This document shows positions 42,263 to 51,911 of a DNA stretch of 64,000 bases, piece after piece. Source of the stretch: Dyadobacter jejuensis (GTDB lineage: Bacteria; Bacteroidota; Bacteroidia; Cytophagales; Spirosomataceae); assembly GCF_003149085.1 (NCBI RefSeq), contig NZ_QGDT01000011.1:1-64000 (forward strand). Direction: 5' to 3'. Each line of letters opens with the position of its first letter. Position 1 is the stretch's first letter. The notes under the pieces are model-generated. The model saw only the letters and a program-made list of their open reading frames with translations, was not told the DNA's origin and searched no databases. Position numbers and translations under genes: made by a program.

Positions 42263-44668
42263 CTAGTTGCGTGGAGGTTTGCCCCCGTTCAGCAGGCCTT
42301 GCATTCTTTCGAGGGTCTTCCTTTCTCCACATAAGGACAAGAACGCCTCTCTTTCTAAGTCGAGCAGATACTGCTCCGACACCTGTTGCGCATAGCTAAG
42401 GTCTCCTCCGTTAATGACATAGGCCAGCTTATTGGCAATTTTCGCATCGTGATCGCTAATGTAATTGGCTAGGCGCATTTGGGCTATCCCGGCCATAAAC
42501 AGCGCCATTCCCGCTTTCCCCTGCACCTTAATGTCGTTACGTTGCTTGGGTTGGGTATAGCCATTTTCGGCTAGCTCCACGGCGGCCTGCTTGGCCTCGG
42601 CGATCAGTCGACTCCTGTTAAGGACGATCTGATCCTTATCTTGCAGGTAGTTCATGGCCTTGGCATCGTGCGCCGAAGTAGATACCTTGGCCTGAGCAAT
42701 ATTCATAAAGGCCGTCTGTAAAATATTAAGTTCGGTATCACCGGCCTGGTACATATCGGAGCAGCGCAGGGCCATCTCCTTGGTACCTCCACCGGCAGGA
42801 ATAATCCCTACCCCGAACTCCACCAAACCCATATAGGTTTCGGCATGGGCTACCACCTTGTCGGCGTGCAGATTCAGCTCTGTCCCTCCTCCTAAGGCCA
42901 GGGTATGAGGGGCCGTTACCACGGGGATAGACGAATAGCGGGCCCGCATCATCGTCTGTTGGAACTGCGCAATCACCATATTGATCTCGTCGAACTCCTG
43001 TTCGATGGCAAACATAAAGAGCATGGCCAAGTTAGCCCCTGCCGAGAAAGCCTCCACCGATTCATTCCCTATCACAAGCCCGCGGAAGTCCTTTTCTGCC
43101 AGGCTAATAGACTTTTGGATCCCCTCTATCACCTCGGAACCCATGGTGTTCATCTTAGACTTAAACTCCAGATTCAAGATACCGTCACCTAGGTCATAGA
43201 CGTTAGCACCGGCGTTTTTCCAGACTATTTTATCTGCTAAGTTACTCAGAATGACAAAGCTATCCTGGCCCGGAATTTTCTTATAATCTTTGGTAGAGCG
43301 GTCATAATACCAGCGTTGGCCTTTTTCTATCTTATAAAAAGAGTTATGCCCCGCTGCCGCCATATCGTATACCCAAGCGGCCGGCTTCATGCCTTCCGCT
43401 TCCATGATCTGCAACATTTTGGAGACCCCTATAGCGTCCCATGTTTCGAAGGGCCCCAATTGCCAGCCAAAACCAGCGGTAATGGCCTGGTCGATGCGAT
43501 AGGTTTCGTCGGCTATCTCCGGAATACGGAAACTGGCATATCTAAATATATCCGAAAAGGTCTTTCTATAAAACTCTCCTGCATTGTCCTTCCCTGCCAG
43601 CAAAACGCCGAACCTTTTAGAGACTTCGGCAATGGCTTTGGTGCCCTCTAAGGTAGCAAATTTGACTTTTTCGGTGGGCTTATATTCCATGCTGGCGAAG
43701 TCCAGCGCCAATATCACCGACTTGCCTTTCTCATCCTTAATCTTTTTATAAAACCCTTGTCCAGTCTTATCGCCCAGCCATTTCTGGTCATAGAGCTGCT
43801 GCATGACAGCGGGCAAGGCAAATCCTTCTCTCGACTCATCGGTACCTTCGCCAGAAGCATAGAGGTTGTTGGCGACATGCACCGTGGTGTCCAGACCCAC
43901 TACATCCGACAAGCGAAAAGTCCCCGACTTAGGACGGCCTACCACCGGCCCGGTCAATTTATCCACTTCCTCTACGGTAAGGCCCATATCGGCCGCTACG
44001 CGGATGGTCTGGATTAATGCATAAATCCCCAGCCGGTTGGCTATAAAACCAGGGGTATCCTTGCAGAGCACGGTAGTTTTCCCCAAGAACAGATCCCCAT
44101 AATGGGTCAGAAAGTCGAGTACGGCGGGGTCCGTCTCGCCGGTAGGAATAATTTCCAAAAGTTTTAGATAGCGTGGGGGGTTAAAAAAGTGTGTCCCACA
44201 AAAATGCTTGCGAAAATCGTCGCTCCGCCCTTCGGCCATCAGGTGGATAGGAATGCCCGAGGTATTGGAAGTAACCAAAGTACCTGGCTTACGGAGGGCA
44301 TCTACCTTTTCAAAAAGTCCCTTTTTGATGTCCAAGCGCTCCACAATCACTTCTATCACCCAGTCGTAGCCCTTTATATCGGCCAGGTTATCATCGAAGT
44401 TCCCTAGCTTAACACGATTGGCAAATGAGGGACTATATAAAGCTGCCGGACTGGCTTTAAGCGTTTGTTGAAAGGACTGGTTTACCAGACGGTTTCTTAC
44501 CGCCGGGTGCTCTAAGGTAAGTCCTTTGGCAGCTTCGGCTTCGCTGAGTTCGCGGGGAACCATGTCGAGAAGCAATACCTCGACTCCAATATTAGCGAAA
44601 TGACAAGCGATACGCGAGCCCATGATTCCCGACCCTAATACGGCTACTTTACGGATGGAACGATTCAT
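42263..44668 (-). CDS. fadN: 3-hydroxyacyl-CoA dehydrogenase / enoyl-CoA hydratase (FadB/FadN type)
   Basis: 801-residue bifunctional beta-oxidation enzyme in the FadN order, with the dehydrogenase first. Residues about 8-190 bind NAD (VLGSGIMGSRIACHFANIG), and 200-430 hold the two 3HCDH C-terminal domains (DTPGFIANRLG, GFGWQLGPFETWDAIG). Residues about 490-720 form an enoyl-CoA hydratase fold with oxyanion region GNESVEAFSAGANLAML and EFGVGIIPAGGGTKE, where the glutamates are expected catalytic residues. It hydrates enoyl-CoA and oxidises the product with NAD+. It follows the MarR gene by 54 bp on the same strand. Thiolase and acyl-CoA dehydrogenase genes are not in the window. Confidence 0.92.
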   Translation of the reverse strand: MNRSIRKVAVLGSGIMGSRIACHFANIGVEVLLLDMVPRELSEAEAAKGLTLEHPAVRNRLVNQSFQQTLKASPAALYSPSFANRVKLGNFDDNLADIKGYDWVIEVIVERLDIKKGLFEKVDALRKPGTLVTSNTSGIPIHLMAEGRSDDFRKHFCGTHFFNPPRYLKLLEIIPTGETDPAVLDFLTHYGDLFLGKTTVLCKDTPGFIANRLGIYALIQTIRVAADMGLTVEEVDKLTGPVVGRPKSGTFRLSDVVGLDTTVHVANNLYASGEGTDESREGFALPAVMQQLYDQKWLGDKTGQGFYKKIKDEKGKSVILALDFASMEYKPTEKVKFATLEGTKAIAEVSKRFGVLLAGKDNAGEFYRKTFSDIFRYASFRIPEIADETYRIDQAITAGFGWQLGPFETWDAIGVSKMLQIMEAEGMKPAAWVYDMAAAGHNSFYKIEKGQRWYYDRSTKDYKKIPGQDSFVILSNLADKIVWKNAGANVYDLGDGILNLEFKSKMNTMGSEVIEGIQKSISLAEKDFRGLVIGNESVEAFSAGANLAMLFMFAIEQEFDEINMVIAQFQQTMMRARYSSIPVVTAPHTLALGGGTELNLHADKVVAHAETYMGLVEFGVGIIPAGGGTKEMALRCSDMYQAGDTELNILQTAFMNIAQAKVSTSAHDAKAMNYLQDKDQIVLNRSRLIAEAKQAAVELAENGYTQPKQRNDIKVQGKAGMALFMAGIAQMRLANYISDHDAKIANKLAYVINGGDLSYAQQVSEQYLLDLEREAFLSLCGERKTLERMQGLLNGGKPPRN

Positions 44669-44723
44669 TTTATAAGCTTTTGGTTATAGGAAGAACTATT
44701 TTATTTAAGGATGTAATACGCTG

Positions 44724-45191
44724 TTAATCGATACTATCAGAAAGGTCTCCAGCTTTTATTCTTATATTCTCTTCGTCGACAATCTTATTGATTTCGGTCA
44801 TCACATCAAAAAAAGTCGCTAGCTTGTCAAGAGGGATCTTCTCCCTGATCATATTATTAAAATCGATAACCCCCTGTTTGGAAATTTCACGCTTTTCCTT
44901 TCCCGCTTCCGTAAGCATGATGCGAACAAAGCGCCGGTCGGTGGGGTCTAATTCACGGCTTATCAGCCCACGTTTCTCAAGGTTGCTCAACATGCGCACC
45001 AGGCTCCTGGGCTCCATGCCTAGCATAGGAGCTATTTTGGTGGCTGGGGTACCGTTTTCTACGTCTATATTGAGTAACACATAGCCCACCGCCATGGTGA
45101 TATCATACTGGGTGGCATAGGTGTTGTACATCCTAGATATAGAATGCCATGCCCACTTGATCTGAAAATCTACCGTTTTTTCCTTTCGCAT
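44724..45191 (-). CDS. MarR-family transcriptional regulator
   Basis: 155 residues with the MarR winged helix: ATKIAPMLGMEPRSLVRMLSNLEKRGLISRELDPTDRRFVRIMLTEAG, including the DxR wing motif, and dimerisation helices at both ends. It is first in an operon with the FadN-type enzyme, so it probably controls fatty-acid oxidation and responds to an acyl-CoA or fatty acid. A palindromic motif about 63 bp upstream of its ATG recurs before the EtfD/EMO-like operon and is the best candidate for its site. Confidence 0.93.
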   Translation of the reverse strand: MRKEKTVDFQIKWAWHSISRMYNTYATQYDITMAVGYVLLNIDVENGTPATKIAPMLGMEPRSLVRMLSNLEKRGLISRELDPTDRRFVRIMLTEAGKEKREISKQGVIDFNNMIREKIPLDKLATFFDVMTEINKIVDEENIRIKAGDLSDSID

Positions 45192-45253
45192 ACAGCCTTA
45201 TTTTTGGGAGTGATGGGTACGATGACCTATTACAAATGTAACAAATCCCAATA

Positions 45254-45270
45254 ATATTATGCAAGCATAC
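45254..45270. promoter_or_regulatory. Candidate MarR operator (copy 2)
   Basis: Same 17 bases as at 8319-8335 (ATATTATGCAAGCATAC, core TATGC-AA-GCATA). It lies 63-79 bp upstream of the marR-type ATG and 18 bp from the terminator of the preceding gene, where an autoregulatory operator would be expected. Confidence 0.5.
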
Positions 45271-45288
45271 CAATTTTACTTCATAAAA

Positions 45289-45322
45289 AAAGCGCATGAA
45301 ACCTACTGGCCTCATGCGCTTT
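45289..45322 (-). terminator. Terminator of the TlpA-like gene
   Basis: AAAGCGCATGA-type stem (AGCGCATGA 45291-45299 / TCATGCGCT 45312-45320, plus two flanking A-T pairs) with a 12-base loop. On the minus strand it is followed by a T run. It lies just after the stop of the TlpA-like gene. Confidence 0.85.
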
Positions 45323-45325
45323 CCC

Positions 45326-46567
45326 TTATTTTTCCGACAATAAGGTGTCGGTAAGCGCTTTAAATTCTTCCTTAAAGGCCTCATAAAACTGGCCCGTACT
45401 TGGGCCCGAGAACCCGGTATGAATCTCCCGAACCTTCCCTTGCCGGTCGACGTAGATGGTGGTGGGATAATACAAGACCTTATTGAGCATGGGCAGGGCT
45501 TTTGCCGTCGCTTCTTCGGAATTCTTGCCCGCCAAGAGTACCGGATAATCGATATTCAAGCGTTTTTTCATCCGCGTAATTTTAGGAAAAGCCAATTCGG
45601 GCTTATCAGAAGTCTCGAAGGCCAACCCGATAATCTCGACTCCTCTATCCTTATTGGCCCGATACCATGGTACCAAGAAGTTGGTTTCGTCCATGCAGGT
45701 CGGGCACCAGCTGCCCATGATTTGAACAATCACGACCTTCCCTTTGTAACGCTCATCGCTTAGAGAAACGAGGTTCCCTTCGGCATCGGGAAAGGAGAAG
45801 TCGATTCCGGAGGCTCCGGGCTTCAGGAACGTCAACTGCGTGTCGTCGGCTAGCTTGGCTTGGTCGTCCCGAACGGCTTCCCAAGTACGAAAGCCCCTCA
45901 CCCCCGTCCACATGGCACCTTTCAGGCTTCCGTCGGCCTGAATAGCCGCCTTAAATAGCATGGCATTGGAACCATCAAAATTGGATAAATACAGGCTATC
46001 GCCATTTAAGGAGCCCGTCAGAAATCGATAGTCGCCAGAGGGAGTTAGGAAAGAACCTGACACCTCGGTGCCATTTTGAACGAAATTTCCCACTGCCGCT
46101 ATCTGCTTGTCGGAATCGGGATAGCTGATAGTCGTGGCCCATTTCCCGGCAACGGACTGGCTAGTTTCGGCCGCTTGGGTATCAAAAAACTTATAATCCT
46201 TGCCTTGACTCGCCGTAAACGGTAAGTAGGCGATAATCTCACCGTTTTCCAATCGGTTGTATCGCCCGGTCAAAACACCGTCTTCCAGATGTGCCACAAT
46301 TTCGGAGTCGAACAGGCTCATGGGCAGATGTATGGAGTCATTGGCCATATAAACTGAGTCCATCTGCAAACGCTCTTCACCGTTCACTACCACCACCGAA
46401 TAGGTATCCGCATCCTTTTTTACCTCAAACAGGAATGGAAGCTCCTGACTATCCCGGTGGAGGGTTCCTCTCCACACCCCTTCTTGAAGCACTTCGGCTG
46501 GTTTCTGTTGGGAGCATCCAATAAATGCCATAGAAAACACCAGCAAAGCAAAACTTAAAAATCTCAT
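45326..46567 (-). CDS. TlpA-like thioredoxin-fold lipoprotein
   Basis: 413 residues from the ATG at 46567, preferred over a TTG six bases upstream. A lipoprotein signal (MRFLSFALLVFSMAFIGC, C18) is followed by about 230 residues of beta-rich sequence, then a thioredoxin/AhpC-TSA domain (about 255-410) with active site GSWCPTC (C288, C291) and cis-Pro region YPTTIYVDRQGKV. It should act in the periplasm as a disulfide reductase or in cytochrome maturation. The N-terminal domain is typical of Bacteroidota TlpA proteins, and its function is unknown. Confidence 0.87.
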   Translation of the reverse strand: MRFLSFALLVFSMAFIGCSQQKPAEVLQEGVWRGTLHRDSQELPFLFEVKKDADTYSVVVVNGEERLQMDSVYMANDSIHLPMSLFDSEIVAHLEDGVLTGRYNRLENGEIIAYLPFTASQGKDYKFFDTQAAETSQSVAGKWATTISYPDSDKQIAAVGNFVQNGTEVSGSFLTPSGDYRFLTGSLNGDSLYLSNFDGSNAMLFKAAIQADGSLKGAMWTGVRGFRTWEAVRDDQAKLADDTQLTFLKPGASGIDFSFPDAEGNLVSLSDERYKGKVVIVQIMGSWCPTCMDETNFLVPWYRANKDRGVEIIGLAFETSDKPELAFPKITRMKKRLNIDYPVLLAGKNSEEATAKALPMLNKVLYYPTTIYVDRQGKVREIHTGFSGPSTGQFYEAFKEEFKALTDTLLSEK

Positions 46568-46706
46568 AGACAATATTTTAATGACTAATTGTTACAACTG
46601 AATTAAAATTAAATAGACGGCAATAGCCAAATCCTACCATTGAAAATTGCTAAGTTTGTAACTATCATCAGGCAAAAAATAGTTCCTACATCGTTGCGTT
46701 TAGTGA

Positions 46707-47624
46707 ATGGATATACAGAATAGTTATCATGAACCAGTAATGCTTTCAGAATGTCTGGAAGGTCTTAATATCAATCCAGAGGGCATCTATGTGGATGTCA
46801 CCTTTGGGGGCGGAGGACATTCGAGAGCCATTCTCGACCAGCTGACGACGGGCAAGCTCATTGCATTCGATCAGGATCCCGACGCCGCCCTAAATGCCGA
46901 CACCTTACCCAACCGTGAAAATCTGGTGTTTGTGGCGGCGAATTTTAGACATTTGAAGCGGTACCTTAAGCTGCATAAATTTGAGAAAATAGATGGCATT
47001 TTAGCCGACCTGGGCGTCTCTTCGCACCAGATCAACACACCGGAGCGGGGATTTTCCACGCGCTTCGATGCCGACTTGGATATGCGGATGAACCCACATA
47101 TAGAAAAAACGGCCGCCGAAATCCTCAATAGTTATTCAGCTGCTCATTTACAAAAAATCTTGGGCCTTTATGGGGAGGTGAAAAATGCCAAAACTTTGGC
47201 GGAGGCTTTGTTTTCGGCAAGGCATAATGCCCCCATCGAGACCATCAACGACCTCAAACAGATTTTACAAAAATACGCGCCTCGCCACCGGGAAAACAAA
47301 TACTATGCCCAGGTGTTTCAGGCGCTACGCATTGAGGTTAACGATGAGCTGAGTGTGCTGGAAGAGTTTCTTAACCAGGTACCAGAGGTGCTCGCCCCAG
47401 GCGGCCGGCTGGTGGTGATGTCCTACCATTCCCTGGAAGATCGGCTGGTAAAAAACTTTATTCAAAAAGGAAAGTTCAGTGGAGAAGTGGAGAAGGATTT
47501 CTTTGGAAATGAAATAAAGCCCCTGGCCTCCATCACCCGCAAACCCGTAGAAGCCACCGAGGAGGAAGTAAAGAGAAACCCGAGGGCCAGGAGTGCCAAA
47601 TTGCGCATTGCCGAAAAAAAATAA
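46707..47624 (+). CDS. rsmH: 16S rRNA (cytosine1402-N4)-methyltransferase RsmH
   Basis: 305 residues. SAM-binding motif YVDVTFGGGGHSRAIL, LADLGVSSHQINTPERGFS, ALRIEVNDEL and GGRLVVMSYHSLEDRLVKNF are the RsmH (MraW) signatures. It methylates C1402 of 16S rRNA. It is first of five division/cell-wall genes here. The usual mraZ is not upstream, where the neighbour is the divergent TlpA-like gene. A promoter-like TAAGTTTG is at 46651-46658. Confidence 0.97.
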   Translation: MDIQNSYHEPVMLSECLEGLNINPEGIYVDVTFGGGGHSRAILDQLTTGKLIAFDQDPDAALNADTLPNRENLVFVAANFRHLKRYLKLHKFEKIDGILADLGVSSHQINTPERGFSTRFDADLDMRMNPHIEKTAAEILNSYSAAHLQKILGLYGEVKNAKTLAEALFSARHNAPIETINDLKQILQKYAPRHRENKYYAQVFQALRIEVNDELSVLEEFLNQVPEVLAPGGRLVVMSYHSLEDRLVKNFIQKGKFSGEVEKDFFGNEIKPLASITRKPVEATEEEVKRNPRARSAKLRIAEKK

Positions 47625-47718
47625 ACATTCTTGTAGACAAAAGACCAAGTAATCGTTATCTATATCTCGGGTTGCACGCTAGGCAATCTGTAGACTATTA
47701 ATCCTATGAATACACGCT

Positions 47719-48135
47719 ATGTCTCTAAATAGAAGAAAACCAAAACCCGAAATCAAGGTTCCCAAGGCCGCAAAGCCCAAACGAACCTATGATGTTTTTA
47801 ACTGGCTGAACCGTTTCTTACCCCTCGATAAAATTTTTGGGGAAAAAGCACCGGGAAAAGAAGAGCGCGTGCCCGTCAAATATTTTTACTATGTGGCCTG
47901 GGTTGTCGCTTTGTTGGTATGTTACGAATGGATAGGCTACAAGTCGGAGCAATATGTACGAAATAGCATTAAGCTCAAAAAGGAAGTCGACGACCTCCGG
48001 GCCGAATACACCTCCATACATGCCGACTATATGAAAAGCGGTAAGCAGTCGGTGGTGATCGAGAAGGTGAAGTCTATAGGCCTCGAAGAGAACCTCACCC
48101 CACCCAAAAAGATCATCGTTAGAAGTGACGACTAA
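47719..48135 (+). CDS. ftsL: FtsL-like division protein
   Basis: 138 residues: a basic, proline-rich cytoplasmic N-terminus, one membrane helix (YYVAWVVALLVCYEWIGY, about 57-74) and a periplasmic coiled coil (NSIKLKKEVDDLRAEYTSIHADYMK). Sequence similarity to proteobacterial FtsL is slight. The call rests on topology and on its position between rsmH and ftsI, as in other Bacteroidota. It would form the FtsQLB-type complex that activates septal peptidoglycan synthesis. Confidence 0.82.
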   Translation: MSLNRRKPKPEIKVPKAAKPKRTYDVFNWLNRFLPLDKIFGEKAPGKEERVPVKYFYYVAWVVALLVCYEWIGYKSEQYVRNSIKLKKEVDDLRAEYTSIHADYMKSGKQSVVIEKVKSIGLEENLTPPKKIIVRSDD

Positions 48136-48172
48136 ATAATATTCAGTTTGTAGGCAGCATACGAAAAAAGAT

Positions 48173-50323
48173 ATGGCTATCCCCAGAAAAATGGAAAGCG
48201 GACAAAACAATAAAAAGGCCCTCATCTTTAGGGCAAGACTGGTAGGTGTGCTTCTGTTCCTATTTGCAATAGCAGTATTCATCAAGTTAATCAGGGTACA
48301 ATATTACGATACCTTTAAGGGGAAGACCTGGGAGGAGTATTCCGTCAAAAACGACCTAAAGCTGGATACCATCCCAGCTATGCGGGGCAATATTTACTCC
48401 AGCGACAACAGCCTGCTGGCAACCTCCCTGCCGTTTTATTACGTAGGGCTCGATACCAAGGTAGCCGACTCCAGCTACTTTTACGATAATGTAGAATTGC
48501 TTGCCAACTTTTTGGCCAAAAATTTCGGTGAAAACTCGGTAGAAGGCTACAAAAACAAAATGATCCGCTATCGGAAAAGCAAGACCAAACGCTACCTACG
48601 ACTTAAAACCAGGGAAATCAGCCACTTGGAAAGGGAAAAAATTAAGGAATGGCCCTTCTTTAGGAGGGAGAAAAAAGGAGGAGGTGGAAAGTTTGAAACC
48701 ATCTATCGCCGCTATAAGCCCTTTAGCCCTATGGCCGACCGCACCATAGGCGGCATCAATCCCAAGACCGGCAGGGGTTATATTGGTATAGAAGCCAGCT
48801 TTGACAAAAAACTAGAAGGAAACCCGGGTATAGGCTGGGTGGAGCGCGTGGAAGGGGGGCTTAAAATCCCCGTTGGCGACGCCCTCAACGTGAGGCCTTC
48901 GGCCGGAAAGGACGTGTACACCACTCTGGATATGAACTACCAAGATATGGCCGAGCATGCCCTCCGCAAGCAACTCATAGCCACCAATGCCAATTATGGC
49001 TGTGTGGTCGTGATGGAAGTGGCCACTGGAGCCATCAAGGCCATGACCAACCTCACCCGTCGGGGAGAAGGCCGCTACGAAGAGGTGTACAACTATGCTT
49101 TGGCAGGAAGTAACGACCCAGGGTCGACTTTTAAGCTACCTACCATGATGGCTATTTTGGAGGAAACAAAAATAAATCCCGACCAGGTATATGTCAATAC
49201 GGGTACAGGCAGCTACCGGTATAGGGGCACCACGGTAAGCGACTCCAAAAGAGGTGGATACGGAAACATTTCAGCGACGCAAGTATTCGAAAAATCGTCG
49301 AATATCGGCATCCTGTTGTTGATGCAACGGTACTTCTTTTCGAAGCCCGACAAATACCTGAGCTACCTTAAGCAATTTCATTTGACCCAGCCTACGGGTA
49401 TTCATATGAAGGGAGAAAAACCCCCATTCATCAAGGACCGTAGCCACAAGCAGTGGAGTAGCTACTCCTTATTTTGGATGTCGCATGGCTATGAAATGGG
49501 CATGACCCCCCTACAAACCCTCACCTTCTACAATGCCGTAGCCAACGATGGCTATTGGGTACGCCCCATGTTGGTAAGGGAAATCAGGAGTGCCGAAACT
49601 GTAGAAGACAAGGTAGAGCCTTACGTAGAAGACAAGCCTATATGCTCCCCCGAAACCATCCGCAAGCTAAAACAAATGCTCCAAGGGGTGGTGGATCATG
49701 GTACGGCCACCAATATCAAATCGGACTTATATAAAATCGCCGGCAAAACCGGAACGGCTCAAAAGCTTCTTAATGGAGCCTACACCCGTGGTAAGTATTA
49801 TACCTCCTTTGCAGGGTATTTCCCAGCCGACAAGCCCAAATACAGTGCCATCGTCATTATTGATACGCCACGAGGACAGGTGGCCGAATACCAGCTCTTT
49901 GCCGGTACGGTAGCCGCGCCGGTCTTCAAGGAAGTAGCCGATCGGATATACGCCTACGACATCAGCATTCAAAAGCCCATAGAAGACCAGGCTCCTGCCG
50001 AAACCCGCAAGGTGCAGCTAGCCGGACGTACTGCCGACCTGAAAATCATTACCGAGCAGTTAAACCTGTCGCCTGTCCCCTCCGAAAATGACTATTTGGT
50101 AGGAACAGTAAAAAAGAAAGGCATGGCCAGCTGGAAGGGTCGGAATATCGATGGTAAGGAGGTCCCCGACCTGCAGGGCCTCAGCATGCGAGATGCCCTA
50201 TCCCTTATGGAAAACAGAGGCTATAGAGTCAATTTTAAGGGTTCGGGAAAAGTGGTGGCACAATCATTGCCCCCAGGACCCAATAAATTGGGTGCCAAAA
50301 CCATCTTACTAACCTTACAGTAA
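48173..50323 (+). CDS. ftsI: Penicillin-binding protein FtsI (PBP3) with PASTA domain
   Basis: 716 residues. One membrane anchor (LVGVLLFLFAIAVFIKLI, 23-40), a PBP dimer domain with RGNIYSSDNSLLATSL, then the transpeptidase with SxxK (S318TFK321), SSN (375-377) and KTGTA (525-529). A PASTA-like domain closes the protein (about 655-716: VPDLQGLSMRDALSLMENRG). It cross-links septal peptidoglycan. A PASTA domain on FtsI is usual in Bacteroidota and in Gram-positives but not in enterobacteria. It is followed by murE after 10 bp. Confidence 0.96.
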   Translation: MAIPRKMESGQNNKKALIFRARLVGVLLFLFAIAVFIKLIRVQYYDTFKGKTWEEYSVKNDLKLDTIPAMRGNIYSSDNSLLATSLPFYYVGLDTKVADSSYFYDNVELLANFLAKNFGENSVEGYKNKMIRYRKSKTKRYLRLKTREISHLEREKIKEWPFFRREKKGGGGKFETIYRRYKPFSPMADRTIGGINPKTGRGYIGIEASFDKKLEGNPGIGWVERVEGGLKIPVGDALNVRPSAGKDVYTTLDMNYQDMAEHALRKQLIATNANYGCVVVMEVATGAIKAMTNLTRRGEGRYEEVYNYALAGSNDPGSTFKLPTMMAILEETKINPDQVYVNTGTGSYRYRGTTVSDSKRGGYGNISATQVFEKSSNIGILLLMQRYFFSKPDKYLSYLKQFHLTQPTGIHMKGEKPPFIKDRSHKQWSSYSLFWMSHGYEMGMTPLQTLTFYNAVANDGYWVRPMLVREIRSAETVEDKVEPYVEDKPICSPETIRKLKQMLQGVVDHGTATNIKSDLYKIAGKTGTAQKLLNGAYTRGKYYTSFAGYFPADKPKYSAIVIIDTPRGQVAEYQLFAGTVAAPVFKEVADRIYAYDISIQKPIEDQAPAETRKVQLAGRTADLKIITEQLNLSPVPSENDYLVGTVKKKGMASWKGRNIDGKEVPDLQGLSMRDALSLMENRGYRVNFKGSGKVVAQSLPPGPNKLGAKTILLTLQ

Positions 50324-50333
50324 TATTCCAATT

Positions 50334-51809
50334 ATGGACCAAAGCAAAGCAAAACCTATAAAAGCATTAACACAACACCTCAAGGACCTCACCCTGACGG
50401 GCCCCGAGGAAACCCAGATTCAGGCCATCCAGCTCGATTCCCGGAAAGTTTTACCCGGTAGCCTTTTTGTAGCCCTGAGGGGTACCCAAACCGACGGGCA
50501 CCAGTATATCGACAAGGCGAGTAGCCTAGGGGCTTCGGCCATCCTTTGCGAAGCCTTACCGGATGTCCTTCGCCCCGAGATTACCTATTTGCAGGTCCCA
50601 AACACCGCCGAGGCGCTCGGGCACCTTTCCGCCGCATTTTATGGCCACCCCTCCAAGCACCTCAAGCTGGTGGGTGTGACGGGCACCAACGGTAAGACCT
50701 CCGTAGCGACCTTCCTTTTTCAACTGTTTAGGGCCTTGGGCTACCGTTGCGGACTACTCTCGACCGTACAGAACCAAATAGAGGACCAGGTAATACCCGC
50801 TACCCATACCACTCCCGACGCCGTAGCGCTGAACGGCCTACTGGCACAGATGCTGCAAAAAGGCTGCAGCCATGTCTTTATGGAGGTAAGCTCCCATGCC
50901 GTGGCGCAGCACCGAATCACCGGGCTCGAGTTTTCTGGGGGGATTTTTACCAATATCACCCACGACCACCTGGACTTTCACAAGACATTTGACAATTATA
51001 TCCAGGCAAAAAAAGGCTTCTTCGACGCCCTACCGAAAACGGCCTTTGCTCTGGTCAATATCGACGACCGCAGGGGGGCCGTAATGGTACAGAATACCAA
51101 GGCGCATACTTCTACCTATTCTTTACAGACCCTGGCCGACTTCAAAGGGAAGATCATCTCGGACACGTTGACGGGTATGCATATGGAGATCAACGATCAG
51201 GAGGTTTGGTTTCGCGTTATCGGGCGCTTCAACGCTTATAACCTACTATCGGTATATGGCACGGCGCTGCTATTAGGAGAAAAACCAGAAACCGTACTCA
51301 CTGAACTATCCAACTTATTGAGCCCTCCTGGCCGCTTCGAACAGCATATATCCCCCACCAACGTGGTAGGGATTATCGACTATGCCCACACCCCCGATGC
51401 CCTAGAAAATGTGCTGGAAACGATCGCCCAGCTCCGCCATGGCAACGAAAAGGTGATAACCGTGGTGGGATGCGGAGGCAATCGGGACCAAGAGAAAAGG
51501 CCGAAAATGGCAGCCATCGCCTGTAAATACAGCAACCAGGTGATCCTTACCGACGACAACCCGCGGTTCGAAGACCCCATGACCATACTCGACCAGATGC
51601 GGAAAGGCGTCCCTCCCCTCGACTATAAAAAAACCCTGGTGATCCCCGACCGCCGTGAGGCCATTCAGAAAGCCTATAGCGAGGCCCAGCCCGACGATAT
51701 TATTCTGATTGCCGGAAAGGGTCACGAAAACTATCAGGATATAGCCGGTACCAAGCATCACTTCGACGATAAGGAAGAACTACTGAAGGCTTTTGGCCAG
51801 CCACAATAG
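50334..51809 (+). CDS. murE: UDP-MurNAc-tripeptide synthetase MurE
   Basis: 491-residue Mur ligase that adds the third amino acid to UDP-MurNAc-L-Ala-D-Glu. ATP site GVTGTNGKTSVATF, carbamylated-Lys region and the substrate-selecting motif TDDNPRFEDP are present. The DNPR motif indicates meso-diaminopimelate rather than lysine as substrate, so the wall is mDAP type. It is complete. The stop is followed by a promoter-containing gap of about 100 bp before mraY. Confidence 0.97.
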   Translation: MDQSKAKPIKALTQHLKDLTLTGPEETQIQAIQLDSRKVLPGSLFVALRGTQTDGHQYIDKASSLGASAILCEALPDVLRPEITYLQVPNTAEALGHLSAAFYGHPSKHLKLVGVTGTNGKTSVATFLFQLFRALGYRCGLLSTVQNQIEDQVIPATHTTPDAVALNGLLAQMLQKGCSHVFMEVSSHAVAQHRITGLEFSGGIFTNITHDHLDFHKTFDNYIQAKKGFFDALPKTAFALVNIDDRRGAVMVQNTKAHTSTYSLQTLADFKGKIISDTLTGMHMEINDQEVWFRVIGRFNAYNLLSVYGTALLLGEKPETVLTELSNLLSPPGRFEQHISPTNVVGIIDYAHTPDALENVLETIAQLRHGNEKVITVVGCGGNRDQEKRPKMAAIACKYSNQVILTDDNPRFEDPMTILDQMRKGVPPLDYKKTLVIPDRREAIQKAYSEAQPDDIILIAGKGHENYQDIAGTKHHFDDKEELLKAFGQPQ

Positions 51810-51854
51810 TACCAGAAACTTAGAAAGATATGTCGCCAAATTAAATACGAGGCA

Positions 51855-51885
51855 TTTGTACTGTCTTTAAAAAAAGGCAACTTTG
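51855..51885 (+). promoter_or_regulatory. Bacteroidota-type promoter of mraY
   Basis: TTTG at 51855-51858, 19 bases, then CAACTTTG at 51878-51885 (consensus TAnnTTTG with one change), 26 bp upstream of the mraY ATG. It would allow mraY to be expressed apart from rsmH-murE. Confidence 0.5.
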
Positions 51886-51911
51886 CACCCGATACCCCAA
51901 TTACCTACTTC

